DNA from: Streptomyces werraensis | GTDB lineage: Bacteria > Actinomycetota > Actinomycetes > Streptomycetales > Streptomycetaceae | Assembly: GCA_014656175.1 (NCBI GenBank) | Contig: BNBX01000001.1 | Location: 660,121 to 724,120 of the forward strand | Length of the DNA stretch: 64,000 nucleotides | Direction of reading: 5' to 3' | Shown here: in pieces, positions 20,813 through 29,864 of the stretch | How positions within the stretch are numbered: position 1 is the first letter of the stretch | Layout: the number at the start of each line of letters is the position of its first letter | The notes under the pieces: generated by a model | The model's database searches: none | Told to the model about the DNA's origin: nothing | What the model saw: only the letters and a program-made list of their open reading frames with translations | Translations under genes and position numbers: made by a program

Positions 20813-20885
20813 TGGAGCTAAGGAGAATTGAACTCCTGACCTCCTGCATGCCATGCAGGCGCTCTACCAACTGAGCTATAGCCCC
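20813..20885 (-). tRNA. tRNA-Ala (anticodon GGC), copy 2
   Basis: Identical over all 73 nt to the copy at 19988-20060, with unrelated flanks on both sides, so only the tRNA itself is duplicated. It has its own terminator. The copies are 825 bp apart in direct orientation. Confidence 0.95.
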
Positions 20886-21047
20886 TGGCCGCCACATGAA
20901 GTGACTTCCTGGTTTCGCCCCGCTCGGCGGGGCGAACAAGAAGAACTTTAGCCTGCGACCTGCCAGAAAGTGAAATCCGGGTCCGGGACGCCGCGGGGCG
21001 GGTCGTACGCCCGCCGCCGGAGGCCCCGGCGGCGGGCACGGCCGTCC

Positions 21048-21716
21048 TCAGTCGTCGTCGCCGAGCACCGGCTCCGGCAGGGTGCCGGCGTTGTGCTCCA
21101 TCAGCCGCCAGCCCCGGGCGCCCTCGCCGAGGACGGACCAGCAGCAGTTGCTGAGGCCGCCCAGGCTCTCCCAGCTGCGCGGGTCGAGGTCGAGCAGCCG
21201 GCCGATGGTGGTGCGGATGGTCCCGCCGTGGCTGACGACCACGAGCGTGCCGTCCTCCGGGAGTTTCTCGGCGTGCCGCAGCACCACGGGGGCGGCGCGG
21301 TCGGCGACCTCGGTCTCCAGTTCGCCGCCGCCTCGGCGGACGGGCTCGCCGCGTTTCCACGCGGCGTACTCCTCGCCGTACCGGGCGATGATCTCGTCGT
21401 GCGTCAGGCCCTGCCAGACGCCCGCGTAGGTCTCCCGCAGGGCCTCGTCGTGGACGACGTGCAGGCCGGTGAGCGCGGCCAGCTCGGCGGCGGTGGCCGC
21501 GGCCCGCCTGAGGTCGGAGGCGACGATCGCGTCGGGCTTCAGACCCGCGAGCAGTCGGGCGGCCCGGCGGGCCTGGGCGACGCCGGTCTCGGTCAGCTCG
21601 ACGTCCGTGGAGCCCTGGAAGCGGCGCTCCACGTTCCAGGAGGTCTGGCCGTGCCGCCACAGGATGACGCGGCGGCCCCGGCGCGCGGAGCCGCTCACCT
21701 CACCGGTGGCGCTCAC
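21048..21716 (-). CDS. Histidine phosphatase family protein (phosphoglycerate-mutase-like)
   Basis: A 222-aa histidine phosphatase. The catalytic RHGQTSWN motif is near residue 22. ALRETYAGVWQGLTHDEI supplies the acid/phosphate pocket, and VVSHGGTIRTTIG the second histidine. Members hydrolyse phosphate esters; few in this clade are true mutases. GTG at 21716 is chosen over GTG 21722 because GGAGG then lies 9 nt upstream, and it overlaps the rsfS stop as GTGA. It is therefore translationally coupled to rsfS. The substrate is not known. Confidence 0.88.
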   Translation of the reverse strand: MSATGEVSGSARRGRRVILWRHGQTSWNVERRFQGSTDVELTETGVAQARRAARLLAGLKPDAIVASDLRRAAATAAELAALTGLHVVHDEALRETYAGVWQGLTHDEIIARYGEEYAAWKRGEPVRRGGGELETEVADRAAPVVLRHAEKLPEDGTLVVVSHGGTIRTTIGRLLDLDPRSWESLGGLSNCCWSVLGEGARGWRLMEHNAGTLPEPVLGDDD

Positions 21717-22159
21717 CGCCACTCACCTCCCGGCCCGGTCGCCTCCTCGGCCTCCTGGAGCTTGGCGTGCTCGGCGGCCTTGCCCCGGGTGGCCTTGGCG
21801 TCCTCCGGGAGGTCCAGCTCGGGGCAGTCCTTCCAGAGCCGCTCCAGGGCGTAGAAGACCCGCTCCTCGCTGTGCTGGACGTGGACGACGATGTCGACGT
21901 AGTCGAGCAGCACCCAGCGGGCCTCGCGGTCGCCCTCGCGGCGGACCGGCTTGGCGCCGAGCTCCTTGCTGAGCCGCTCCTCGATCTCGTCGACGATCGA
22001 CTTGACCTGGCGGTCGTTCGGCGCGGAGGCCAGCAGGAATGCGTCGGTGATGGACAGCACGTCACTGACGTCGTAGGCGACGATGTCGTGCGCGAGCTTG
22101 TCGGCGGCCGCCTGGGCGGCGGTGGTGACGAGCTCGATGGAACGGTCGGTTGCGGTCAC
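21713..22159 (-). CDS. rsfS: Ribosome silencing factor
   Basis: A 148-aa RsfS/Iojap protein. It binds L14 on the 50S subunit and blocks subunit joining in starvation. Conserved features: DKLAHDIVAYDVSDVLSITD, FLLASAPNDRQVKSIVDEIE, ARWVLLDYVDIVVHV, then FYALERLWKDCP. The C-terminal extension of about 30 residues is hydrophilic. GTG at 22159 (VTATDRSIELV) gives the family N-terminus. It is followed by the histidine phosphatase gene with a 4-nt overlap. nadD, a usual neighbour of rsfS, lies just upstream beyond the LCP gene. Confidence 0.93.
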   Translation of the reverse strand: MTATDRSIELVTTAAQAAADKLAHDIVAYDVSDVLSITDAFLLASAPNDRQVKSIVDEIEERLSKELGAKPVRREGDREARWVLLDYVDIVVHVQHSEERVFYALERLWKDCPELDLPEDAKATRGKAAEHAKLQEAEEATGPGGEWR

Positions 22160-22201
22160 TGCGTGGCTTTCGGTCGACGGTCGGTTGACCTCCAGGGTCT
22201 C

Positions 22202-22250
22202 ACGGACCGCCGGACGCACCCCACGTCATTACGCGGGGTGCGCCGTCCGT
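22202..22250 (-). terminator. Terminator after the LCP gene
   Basis: An inner stem CGCACCCC/GGGGTGCG (22215-22222, 22235-22242) with an outer ACGGAC/GTCCGT pair, between the LCP gene stop and rsfS. Confidence 0.5.
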
Positions 22251-22269
22251 CGCCTCTCGTCGCCGTTTC

Positions 22270-24036
22270 TCACTCCGAGCCGGGGTCGTAGTCCTGGCCG
22301 AGGACGACCGCCACGCGCGCGTTGCCGGAGATCTTGCCCTTGGTGACGGCGTCGGCGGGCAGACCCAGGGTCTTGGCGACCTCGGCGGCGTTCTCCTTCT
22401 CCGCGGGGTCGGCGTAGACGACCTCGGAGGCGGACTCGGCGGAGCCGGCGGTGCCCCCCTCCAGGAAGGTGAAGCCGCCGTTGAGCAGCACCACGCGGGC
22501 CTTCTCGGTGTTGTCCTTGTCGCCGGTGGCGTTGCGCACGGAGACGGTGACGGCGGCGTCCCGGTCGGGGCTCTTGGCGGTGCCGCCGAGGATGTCCTTG
22601 ACGACGCTGTCGCTCGCCTCGGCGGTGAGCGTGCCGTCCTCCTCGACGGGCAGCAGCGCGGTGCGGTGGTCGCCGCCCTTGGCCCGGTCGGAGAGTCCGG
22701 CGAGGAAGGTGCCGAGGTCGGCGTCGGTGAGCGGCGGCTCGATGATCTGGCCGAGGGTCTGGACGGTGGTCGTGGCGGCGTCGGGGTCGGAGGTCATCTT
22801 GCGCAGCACCCCGTGCAGCACCTGCCCGAAGCGTTCCAGCTGGGCGTCCTGGGTCTCGCCGGGGCCGCGGTGGGTGGCGTAGGCGACGGCCATCTTGCCG
22901 CTGAGGGTCTGGCCCTCGCCCTTCCTGACCAGCGGCGGCTCGCCCTTCTTCTTGGCGTCCGGGTCGGGCACGTCGGTGTCGGTGTCGACCTCGATGTTGC
23001 CGACCAGGTCGACGAGCGTGAGCAGGAAGGGCGTGTCCAGCCGCCAGGTGCCCTCGATGTCGGTGCCGAGGACGGTGTCGAGGGCGGTCCTGGTGCCCTC
23101 GGAGCCGTCGTCCTCGACGGACTTGGCGAGTGTGGTGGTGGTGCCGTCCTCGGCGGTCAGGGCGAGGGAGTTGGGCAGCAGCACGGTGGTGCCCTGCTTG
23201 GTGGTGGCGTTGTCGACGAGCAGCGCGGTGGAGGTGCCGCCGTTCTCGGTGTCGTGCAGATGGACGACGAGCACGTCCCGCTTCTGCGCGCCCGCGGCGG
23301 TGGTGGTGCCGGTGCCCTTGTCGGAGGCGGAGAGTCCGGGCAGCTTCCCGGCGTACCAGAGGTAGCCGACGCCGCCGGCGACGACCAGCGCGAACACCAC
23401 GGTCAGGGCGATGATCCGGCTGCGGGCGCGGCGGCGGGCCTCCTCGCGGCGCTCGGTGCGGTTCTCGGTGAACTTGAGCCAGTCGATGACGTCCTCGGAG
23501 TCGTCGTCGGGCTCCTCGACGAAGGCGAACTGCTCGGTGCGGTACTCGGGGGCGGAGCCGGCGCCGTCGTCCCTCCCGTCGTCGGCCGGGCGGGCCTGCT
23601 GCGGGACGTGCGCGGTGCGCTCGGGGGCGTGGCCGGGCTGCTCCGGTATGTACGCGGTCTGCTCGGTCACCCGGGGCTGCTGTCCGGTGCCGTCGGGGTG
23701 CGCCCCCTGCGCGCCCTGCGCGCCCTGCCCGTACGGGTCGTAGGCGGGCTGCTGGTGGCCGCCCGTGGCGTACGGGTCGTAGCCGTAGCCGCCGCCGTTC
23801 CCGTACGGGTCGTACGCGGGCTGCTGCTGCCCGCCGGTCGCGTACGGGTCGTAGCCGTAGCCCTGCTCACCCTGGTGGCCCTGCTGGGTCTGCCCGCCCT
23901 GCTGCCCGTAGGGGTCGTACTGCTGCTGTGTCTGCCGGCCGTCGGCCTGCCGGTAGACCGGCCGGCCGTACTCGTCGTAGCCGACGAGCTCGTACGGGCC
24001 CCCGTCCCCGTACCCCGCGTCGTATCCGTCGTTCAC
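22270..24036 (-). CDS. LytR-CpsA-Psr (LCP) family cell-wall glycopolymer transferase
   Basis: A 588-aa protein. Residues 1-120 are a Tyr/Gly/Gln-rich cytosolic segment with repeated YDPYG and YDPYATGG units. One membrane span follows (IIALTVVFALVVAGGVGYLW, about 215-235). Next is an extracytoplasmic LCP-like domain (VLVVHLHDTENGG; LVDLVGNIEV; YATHRGPGETQDAQLERFGQ) and a C-terminal LytR_C domain (VTVSVRNATG ... ARVAVVLGQDYD). LCP enzymes attach undecaprenyl-linked polymers to peptidoglycan. From memory, the S. coelicolor gene at this place is SCO2578 (PdtA), proposed to transfer polydiglycosylphosphate and needed for normal spores. Synteny supports equating the two, but I cannot align them. 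The start is GTG 24036 with GAGAGGGG upstream. The domain is divergent in sequence from textbook LCPs. Confidence 0.82.
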   Translation of the reverse strand: MNDGYDAGYGDGGPYELVGYDEYGRPVYRQADGRQTQQQYDPYGQQGGQTQQGHQGEQGYGYDPYATGGQQQPAYDPYGNGGGYGYDPYATGGHQQPAYDPYGQGAQGAQGAHPDGTGQQPRVTEQTAYIPEQPGHAPERTAHVPQQARPADDGRDDGAGSAPEYRTEQFAFVEEPDDDSEDVIDWLKFTENRTERREEARRRARSRIIALTVVFALVVAGGVGYLWYAGKLPGLSASDKGTGTTTAAGAQKRDVLVVHLHDTENGGTSTALLVDNATTKQGTTVLLPNSLALTAEDGTTTTLAKSVEDDGSEGTRTALDTVLGTDIEGTWRLDTPFLLTLVDLVGNIEVDTDTDVPDPDAKKKGEPPLVRKGEGQTLSGKMAVAYATHRGPGETQDAQLERFGQVLHGVLRKMTSDPDAATTTVQTLGQIIEPPLTDADLGTFLAGLSDRAKGGDHRTALLPVEEDGTLTAEASDSVVKDILGGTAKSPDRDAAVTVSVRNATGDKDNTEKARVVLLNGGFTFLEGGTAGSAESASEVVYADPAEKENAAEVAKTLGLPADAVTKGKISGNARVAVVLGQDYDPGSE

Positions 24037-24052
24037 CGGTGCCCCTCTCGGC

Positions 24053-24691
24053 TCACTCGCCGCGATACAGCTGGCGCTTGGCGATGTAGCGCACGACACC
24101 GTCCGGCACCAGGTACCAGACGGGGTCTCCCTTGGCGACTCTCGCACGGCAGTCCGTGGAGGAGATGGCGAGGGCCGGGACCTCCACGAGCGAGACTCCG
24201 CCCTCGGGCAGGCCGGCGTCGGTCAGATGGTGGCCGGGCCGGGTCACGCCGATGAAGTGTGCCAGGGAGAACAGTTCCTCGCTGTCGCGCCAGGTCAGGA
24301 TCTGGGCGAGGGCATCGGCGCCGGTGATGAAGAACAGGTCCGTGTCCGGGTTGAGCGCGTCGAGGTCGCGCAGGGTGTCCACGGTGTAGGTGGGTCCGCC
24401 GCGGTCGATGTCGATGCGGCTGACCGAGAACTGGGGGTTCTCGGCGGTGGCGATGACCGTCATCAGGTAGCGGTCCTCGGCGGGCGAGACCGCGCGGTGG
24501 CTCTTCTGCCACGGCTGGCCGGTGGGGACGAAGACCACCTCGTCGAGGTGGAACTGCGCGGCCACCTCGCTGGCCGCCACCAGGTGCCCGTGGTGGATCG
24601 GGTCGAAAGTGCCGCCCATGACGCCCAGACGGCGCTTGCCCCGCGCGACGGGGCCGGTGCCGGGGCCGGTAGGCATGTCCTGCTCTCCCAT
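24053..24691 (-). CDS. nadD: Nicotinate-nucleotide adenylyltransferase
   Basis: A 212-aa NaMN adenylyltransferase of NAD biosynthesis. The nucleotidyltransferase motif [12 protein letters not shown] lies at about residues 26-37. [12 protein letters not shown] and the second signature [16 protein letters not shown] (ISSTxxR class) follow. The start is ATG 24691; the extra N-terminal stretch of about 20 residues before the conserved core is usual in Streptomyces. The LCP gene begins 16 nt downstream. Confidence 0.94.
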   Translation of the reverse strand: MGEQDMPTGPGTGPVARGKRRLGVMGGTFDPIHHGHLVAASEVAAQFHLDEVVFVPTGQPWQKSHRAVSPAEDRYLMTVIATAENPQFSVSRIDIDRGGPTYTVDTLRDLDALNPDTDLFFITGADALAQILTWRDSEELFSLAHFIGVTRPGHHLTDAGLPEGGVSLVEVPALAISSTDCRARVAKGDPVWYLVPDGVVRYIAKRQLYRGE

Positions 24692-24761
24692 GCGTGCAGA
24701 CCCTACCGGCCCGGTCTGGGGGCCCCGTGCGCCAGTGCCCTCGGGGCGGGCGCCCGGCGGC

Positions 24762-24926
24762 TCAGCGGTCGCGGTTGAAGCGGGTGGTGATCCACAGCAG
24801 GAGCAGCAGCGCGAACAGGGCGCCGCCGCCGGTGAGGTAGGGGCTGAGGCTCTCGTGGTTGCCGCCGTGCTCTCCGCCCTCGGCGGCGAGGGTGACCATC
24901 TGGGCAGCGGTGCTGGGGAAGCTCAT
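24762..24926 (-). CDS. 54-aa single-span membrane protein
   Basis: A short gene: ATG 24926 to TGA at 24762. The N-terminal half is small and polar with Glu, His and Gly ([14 protein letters not shown]). The C-terminal half is one membrane helix ([19 protein letters not shown]) ending in Arg/Asp/Arg. Codon usage fits a real gene, and AGG lies upstream. It is about 70 bp upstream of nadD on the same strand. The topology predicts an outside N-terminus and a short charged inside tail. Function unknown. Confidence 0.65.
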   Translation of the reverse strand: MSFPSTAAQMVTLAAEGGEHGGNHESLSPYLTGGGALFALLLLLWITTRFNRDR

Positions 24927-25223
24927 CTTCGGCAGGACCTATCGCGTGTGGGCGGGATAAAGACGTGCGCTCATCGTATGCGGGCGGCTTTCCGGCGATC
25001 ACGCCGACTCCGCCGTTGCGGGCGTGCGGCGTCGCTTCGGTGCCGTCCCGGCGCGGGGAGGCAACCGTTGCCCGGTGCCCGGTCGTCCTTCCGGTGGGGC
25101 CGCACGGAGCGGCCGTCCCCACTGCCCGCGCACGGGAATCCCGCCTAGGCTGGGTCCCGCCGCGGGGGGAGCGGGGGCCGCACCGGCGACCGCGCAGGTC
25201 CATCAGACGCACATGGGGGATAC

Positions 25224-26333
25224 ATGTCCGACGGCCACCAGCACAACGGGCACGAGAGAGTGCCCGGCAGGCAGCGCAGGCGTTTCCCCGGGATCTCCTC
25301 GCGTGCGTACGAACACCCCGCCGACCGGTCCGCGCTGGTGGCGCTGCGGAAGCTGAGCGGGTTCGACACGGTCTTCAAGGCGCTGAGCGGGCTGCTGCCC
25401 GAGCGGAGTCTGCGGCTGCTGTTCCTGTCCGACTCGGTGCGGGTCTCGGACCGGCAGTTCGCGCACCTCAACGACATGCTGCGGGACGCCTGCTACATCC
25501 TGGACCTGGAGAGGGTCCCGCCGATGTACGTCAACCAGGACCCGGTCCCCAACGCGATGTGCATCGGTCTCGACGAGCCGATCATCGTGGTGACCACGGG
25601 TCTGGTGGAGCTGCTCGACGAGGAGGAGATGCGGGCGGTCGTCGGGCACGAGGTCGGGCACGCGCTGTCCGGCCACGCGGTGTACCGGACGGTCCTGCTG
25701 TTCCTGACCTCGCTGGCGGTCCGGGTCGCCTGGATCCCGCTGGGCAACGTGGCGATCATGGCGATCGTGACCGCGCTGCGGGAGTGGTTCCGCAAGTCGG
25801 AGCTGTCCGCGGACCGCGCGGGGCTGCTGGTGGGGCAGGACGTCCAGGCGTCGATGCGCGGCCTGATGAAGATCGCGGGCGGCAACCATCTGCACGAGAT
25901 GAACGTGGACGCGTTCCTGGAGCAGGCCGAGGAGTACGAGTCGGGCGGGGACCTGCGCGACTCCGTGCTGAAGATCCTCAACGTGCTGCCGCGTTCGCAC
26001 CCGTTCACCACGGTGCGGGCGGCCGAGCTGAAGAAGTGGGCGGCCTCCCGTGACCACCAGCGGATCATGGACGGCCACTACCCGCGCCGCGAGGACGACA
26101 AGGGCGCGTCGGTACGGGACTCCTGGCGGGAGTCGGCCGGCGCCTACGCCGAGGAGGTGCGGACCTCCAAGGACCCGCTGATGAAGCTGGTCAGCGACAT
26201 CGCGGGCGGGGCGGGCGACCTGGGCGACCGGGTCCGCCGCGGCTTCGGCGGCTTCACGGGACCCAAGCCGGGCCCCTCGCGCCCGGACCCCGCCGACGAC
26301 GCCGACGGGAACCCGCCGCGCGACCAGGCCTGA
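25224..26333 (+). CDS. M48 family metallopeptidase (HtpX/Ste24-like)
   Basis: A 369-aa zinc peptidase. The catalytic HExxH lies in AVVGHEVGHALSGH (about residue 142) and the third zinc-ligand region is SELSADRAG (about 193). Hydrophobic segments after the active site (TVLLFLTSLAVRVAWIPLG; VAIMAIVTALREWF) suggest membrane association, with the catalytic site facing the cytoplasm as in HtpX. The C-terminal 100 residues are charged and end in a Pro/Asp-rich tail. ATG 25224 has GGGGGA upstream. Related enzymes degrade damaged membrane proteins. No obvious partner is adjacent. Confidence 0.88.
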   Translation: MSDGHQHNGHERVPGRQRRRFPGISSRAYEHPADRSALVALRKLSGFDTVFKALSGLLPERSLRLLFLSDSVRVSDRQFAHLNDMLRDACYILDLERVPPMYVNQDPVPNAMCIGLDEPIIVVTTGLVELLDEEEMRAVVGHEVGHALSGHAVYRTVLLFLTSLAVRVAWIPLGNVAIMAIVTALREWFRKSELSADRAGLLVGQDVQASMRGLMKIAGGNHLHEMNVDAFLEQAEEYESGGDLRDSVLKILNVLPRSHPFTTVRAAELKKWAASRDHQRIMDGHYPRREDDKGASVRDSWRESAGAYAEEVRTSKDPLMKLVSDIAGGAGDLGDRVRRGFGGFTGPKPGPSRPDPADDADGNPPRDQA

Positions 26334-26638
26334 GCGGGTGACGCGGGACAGGCCGGGCGGCCTGCCTGTGCGCCTGGGGCGCGGCCCTCGGGGCGCGCCC
26401 GGGTCTGCCCGCCCCCGCCCGGCGGCTGGTGCGCGCCGCGTGCACGGCGGCCGGGCGGGCGCGCCGAGCGCCTGACGCACCGCGCGCTGCCGACGATCGG
26501 CGGGCCGTCACGCCCGGCCGCCGCGCCGTCCGGCGGGCGCGGCGGCGTCCGGCCGGCCGCACACCGCCGCTCACAGCCCGTGCGCGATCCGTGTGCGGGC
26601 GCCTGTCATGCGGGCGCGGGGCGCGTCAACCGGGCTGC
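26334..26638. other. Gene-free convergent gap, very GC-rich
   Basis: 305 bp between convergent genes. It has dense GC repeats (GCGC/CCGG runs). A small inverted repeat CAGGCC-GGGC-GGCCTG at 26349-26364 could terminate the M48 gene. I see no supported gene. Confidence 0.6.
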
Positions 26639-27715
26639 TCACAGCCGGGGCTGGGCCGCGTCCGCCAGGGTGCCGCAGAGGGCCGGGGCGGTGCTGTCGG
26701 GGGCGTAGGGGTTGGTGCCCGGTGGGGCCGTGTGCGGGGCGCGCTGGCCGGCGAGCAGGGGGTGCAGGCGCGGAGCCGGGTCCAGGGCGCAGGACTGGGG
26801 GCCCGCCTGGACGTGGGAGACGACCAGCTCCGCCTGGTGCAGCCGCAGGTCCTCGCGGTCGAAGCGGAACCGCAGCTCGCGGCGGACCGTGAACAGCGAC
26901 GCCTCCGTGTCCCGGCCCGCGCCGGCCGGGCGGAGCGCGTAGACGACGGTGTGGTCGGTGGTGACCTCCAGGGTCCCGGAGTCGGCCTCGGAGGCCTGGA
27001 GGGTGCCGCGTACCCGGATGTGCGGGTCGGCCAGCCGCACGCGGGTGGGGTCGAAGCGGACGAACCATCCGGTGACCGCGTGCCGTCCGTCGGCGGCGGG
27101 CCGGTCGATGCTCTCGTCGAACTGCTCCTGCTGGCCGGAGTCGAGCAGCACCCGCACGGCGTGGGTCTCGCGGCCGGTCACCACGGCCGGGTCCAGGGCG
27201 GACCGTACGACGTAGTCCCTGGCGGTGAGCAGGGCGGACACCACCTGGTCTCCGGAGAAGTTCGCGGTGCGCCGGGTCGGCGGGAGGGGGACGCCCTCGG
27301 CGCCGGCGCGGAAGTGCGCGGCGGGGCTGTGCGCGTACAGCTGGTCGACGTCGCGGGCTCCGGGCACGGCGCCCTCCGGGGCGAGGGGCACCACGGTCAT
27401 CCGTAAGGGCTCCGCGGGCCGCTCGGCGGCGGGGGTGCGGTAGGGGTGGCGTACGCCCATGTAGACGGCGGTGCCGAAGGCCACGGCGATCAGCAGGACC
27501 AGGACGAGGGCCTGCCGGGAGAGGCCGCTGCGGCGGGCCGGCGGGAGCCGGCGCACGGCGGGCGTGTGATCGGTGATGCGCTCCTGCGCGGAGAACTCCT
27601 GGAGCCGGGCAGCGCGCACGAAGGTCTCGTCGAAGACGACGGACCGGTACTCGTCGTCGCCGCCTCGGGGGGCTCCCTCGGGCGTCCCCTCGGGCGGGTC
27701 CGAAGGCTCTCCCAT
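26639..27715 (-). CDS. Single-span membrane protein with SVVFDExFV motif
   Basis: A 358-aa protein. The cytosolic N-terminus carries DDEYRSVVFDETFVRAA (residues 20-36). A membrane helix follows (ALVLVLLIAVAFGTAVYMGV, about 69-88) and then a large extracytoplasmic part of about 270 residues with mixed alpha/beta character (VTGWFVRFDPTRVRLADPHI; FTVRRELRFRFDRED). Two cysteines (QSCALDP, ALCGTLAD) near the C-terminus could form a disulfide. It lies 86 bp downstream of a second protein sharing the SVVFDExFV motif. No known domain. By position it corresponds to a conserved Streptomyces membrane protein (SCO2583 by memory). Confidence 0.8.
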   Translation of the reverse strand: MGEPSDPPEGTPEGAPRGGDDEYRSVVFDETFVRAARLQEFSAQERITDHTPAVRRLPPARRSGLSRQALVLVLLIAVAFGTAVYMGVRHPYRTPAAERPAEPLRMTVVPLAPEGAVPGARDVDQLYAHSPAAHFRAGAEGVPLPPTRRTANFSGDQVVSALLTARDYVVRSALDPAVVTGRETHAVRVLLDSGQQEQFDESIDRPAADGRHAVTGWFVRFDPTRVRLADPHIRVRGTLQASEADSGTLEVTTDHTVVYALRPAGAGRDTEASLFTVRRELRFRFDREDLRLHQAELVVSHVQAGPQSCALDPAPRLHPLLAGQRAPHTAPPGTNPYAPDSTAPALCGTLADAAQPRL

Positions 27716-27801
27716 ACCTTCAGGGTAGGTCTGGCGGGGTGCCGGTAAACGCCCGCCGGGGACCCAACTTCTGACAGGTTCTCACCAAGGCGGAGAAGGG
27801 G

Positions 27802-28353
27802 TCACGGCCCGCCGGTGGGGATCACGGGGACGGTCGGCCGGGAGTGGTCGGCCGACGCGGAGGGCGCGGCTCCGGCGTCTGGGCCGACGCCGGTGGTGGC
27901 GGGCGGCGGGGCGGGCTCCTGGCGCTGCGCGGAGCCACCCCGGTAGACCGCCGAGAAGGCGAGCGCGACCATGCCGATGCCCATCACCAGGGCGAGCATC
28001 CAGGCGACCGGCCGGTGCCAGCGCACCTGTCTGCCGTAGGGGGAGCCGTACTCGGCCTCCAGGTCGTCGGTGTCCTCGTCGTCGGGGTCGTGGCCCCCTG
28101 CGCGGTGGCCGCCGTAGCCGTCGTGGTGCCGCTGGGAGCGGGCGCGGTGGGCCTCGACCTCGGAGGCCTCGGCTCTGGCCTGCGCGGCGGCCAGGAGGCG
28201 CTCGACGGCGGTCGGCTCGTGCACCGCGGCCGCCTGTACGAAGGCCTCGTCGAAGACCACGGAGGCGAACTCTTCGTCCGACACCCCGCGGTCGTGGTCG
28301 TCGTCGGGCTTCCAGCCGTCAGGGAACGGCGTGCCCCCCACGTCCTCCGGCAC
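27802..28353 (-). CDS. Small membrane protein with SVVFDExFV motif (SCO2584-like)
   Basis: A 183-aa protein. The N-terminus VPEDVGGTPFPDGWKP precedes DEEFASVVFDEAFVQAA (27-43). A His/Asp-rich linker follows, then one membrane helix (VAWMLALVMGIGMVALAFSA, about 130) and a Pro/Ala-rich outer tail. GTG 28353 is chosen because the downstream in-frame GTG sits too close to GGAGG. By memory, SCO2584 of S. coelicolor was recovered in a two-hybrid search with Mre proteins of the spore-wall complex, which would link it to the mre cluster at 56-63 kb. That link is not visible in the sequence. Confidence 0.78.
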   Translation of the reverse strand: MPEDVGGTPFPDGWKPDDDHDRGVSDEEFASVVFDEAFVQAAAVHEPTAVERLLAAAQARAEASEVEAHRARSQRHHDGYGGHRAGGHDPDDEDTDDLEAEYGSPYGRQVRWHRPVAWMLALVMGIGMVALAFSAVYRGGSAQRQEPAPPPATTGVGPDAGAAPSASADHSRPTVPVIPTGGP

Positions 28354-28454
28354 TCGTCCAGAGTAGACCTGGGGGGTCAATTTGGGCAGACGGTACGGAA
28401 ATCCGTCCGCCCACCGGACACCGCCCCGCCGAGCCGCCTCCGCGGGCGCGCCGC

Positions 28455-29741
28455 TCAGCGCCGGGTGTGGCCGTCGCCGGTGACGATGTACTTCGTGCTG
28501 GTCAGCTCGGGCAGGCCCATGGGACCGCGGGCGTGCAGCTTCTGTGTGGAGATGCCGATCTCCGCGCCGAAGCCGAACTGGCCGCCGTCGGTGAACCGGG
28601 TGGAGGCGTTCACCGCGACCGTGGTGGAGTCCACCAGCTGGGTGAACCGGCGGGCGGCCTGCTGCGAGCTGGTGACGATGGCCTCGGTGTGGCCGGAGGT
28701 CCACAGCCGGATGTGCTCGACCGCCCGGTCCAGGGAGTCGACCACGGCGGCGGCGATGTCGTAGGACAGGTACTCGGTCTCCCAGTCCTCCGTGGTGGCC
28801 TCCACGACGGTGGCCCGGGAGTCCTTGGCGTACGCCATCACCCGCTCGTCGGCGTGCACGGTGACCCCGGCGTCGGCGAGGGCGTCCAGCGCGCGGGGCA
28901 GGAACTCGGCGGCGATGTCCTGGTGCACCAGCAGCGTCTCGGCGGCGTTGCACACGCCGACGCGCTGCGCCTTGCTGTTGACCAGGATGTCGACGGCCAT
29001 GTCGAGGTCGGCGTGGGCGTCGACGTAGACGTGGCAGTTGCCGGTGCCCGTCTCGATGACGGGGACGGTGGACTCCTGCACGACCGTGTTGATCAGTGAG
29101 GCGCCGCCGCGCGGGATCAGCACGTCGACCAGGCCGCGGGCGCGCATCAGCTCCCGCACGCTGTCCCGGCTCTCCCCGGGCACCATCTGGACGGCGTCGG
29201 CGGGCAGGCCCGCGCCGTGCACGGCGTCGCGCAGCACCCGCACCAGCGCGGTGTTGGAGCGGTAGGCGGAGGAGGAGCCGCGCAGCAGGACCGCGTTGCC
29301 GGACTTCAGGCAGAGGGCGGCGGCGTCGACCGTCACGTTGGGCCGGCCCTCGTAGATGATCCCGACGACGCCGAGCGGCACCCGGACCTGGCGCAGGTCG
29401 ATGCCGTTGGGCAGGGTCGAGCCGCGGACGACCTCGCCGACCGGGTCGGGCAGCGCGGCCACGTCGCGCACGTCGGCGGCGATGGCGCGGACCCGCTCCG
29501 GGGTGAGCGTGAGCCGGTCGATCATGCCCTCGCTGATGCCGGCCTCGCGCGCCTTCGCCACGTCCTGGGCGTTGGCCTCGACGATCTCGCTCGTGCGGAC
29601 CTCCAGCGCGTCCGCGATGGCGAGCAGCGCGTCGTCCTTGGCGGCGCGCGGCAGCGGCGCGAGGGTGGCGGCGGCGCCCTTGGCGCGGTAGGCGGCCTGG
29701 CTGACCGGGGACATCGAGTCGAACGGCGAGAGCGTGGTCAT
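28455..29741 (-). CDS. proA: Glutamate-5-semialdehyde dehydrogenase (gamma-glutamyl phosphate reductase)
   Basis: A 428-aa enzyme of proline synthesis: gamma-glutamyl phosphate + NADPH to glutamate semialdehyde. Signatures: [19 protein letters not shown], the catalytic-cysteine region [16 protein letters not shown] (about residue 265), and [20 protein letters not shown] near the C-terminus. The ATG at 29741 ([13 protein letters not shown]) fits the family length, though no strong ribosome site is seen. It is the last gene of the proB - 156-aa gene - proA set. Confidence 0.95.
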   Translation of the reverse strand: MTTLSPFDSMSPVSQAAYRAKGAAATLAPLPRAAKDDALLAIADALEVRTSEIVEANAQDVAKAREAGISEGMIDRLTLTPERVRAIAADVRDVAALPDPVGEVVRGSTLPNGIDLRQVRVPLGVVGIIYEGRPNVTVDAAALCLKSGNAVLLRGSSSAYRSNTALVRVLRDAVHGAGLPADAVQMVPGESRDSVRELMRARGLVDVLIPRGGASLINTVVQESTVPVIETGTGNCHVYVDAHADLDMAVDILVNSKAQRVGVCNAAETLLVHQDIAAEFLPRALDALADAGVTVHADERVMAYAKDSRATVVEATTEDWETEYLSYDIAAAVVDSLDRAVEHIRLWTSGHTEAIVTSSQQAARRFTQLVDSTTVAVNASTRFTDGGQFGFGAEIGISTQKLHARGPMGLPELTSTKYIVTGDGHTRR

Positions 29742-29864
29742 GGAGGGAAGCGTAGTGCGCGGGCGGTGCGGCGGAGGCGTTCGTCCCACACCCCGAGACA
29801 GGGATATTCACGGTCAAAACGGGTGTGACGGGTGGGACGCGCACGCCACGGGAAGGACCCGGCA

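Noticed and set aside
19988..20885. Integrative element attachment sites at the duplicated tRNA-Ala genes
   Set aside because: The repeat is the whole tRNA, not a 3' fragment, and there is no integrase or phage-like gene between or beside them.
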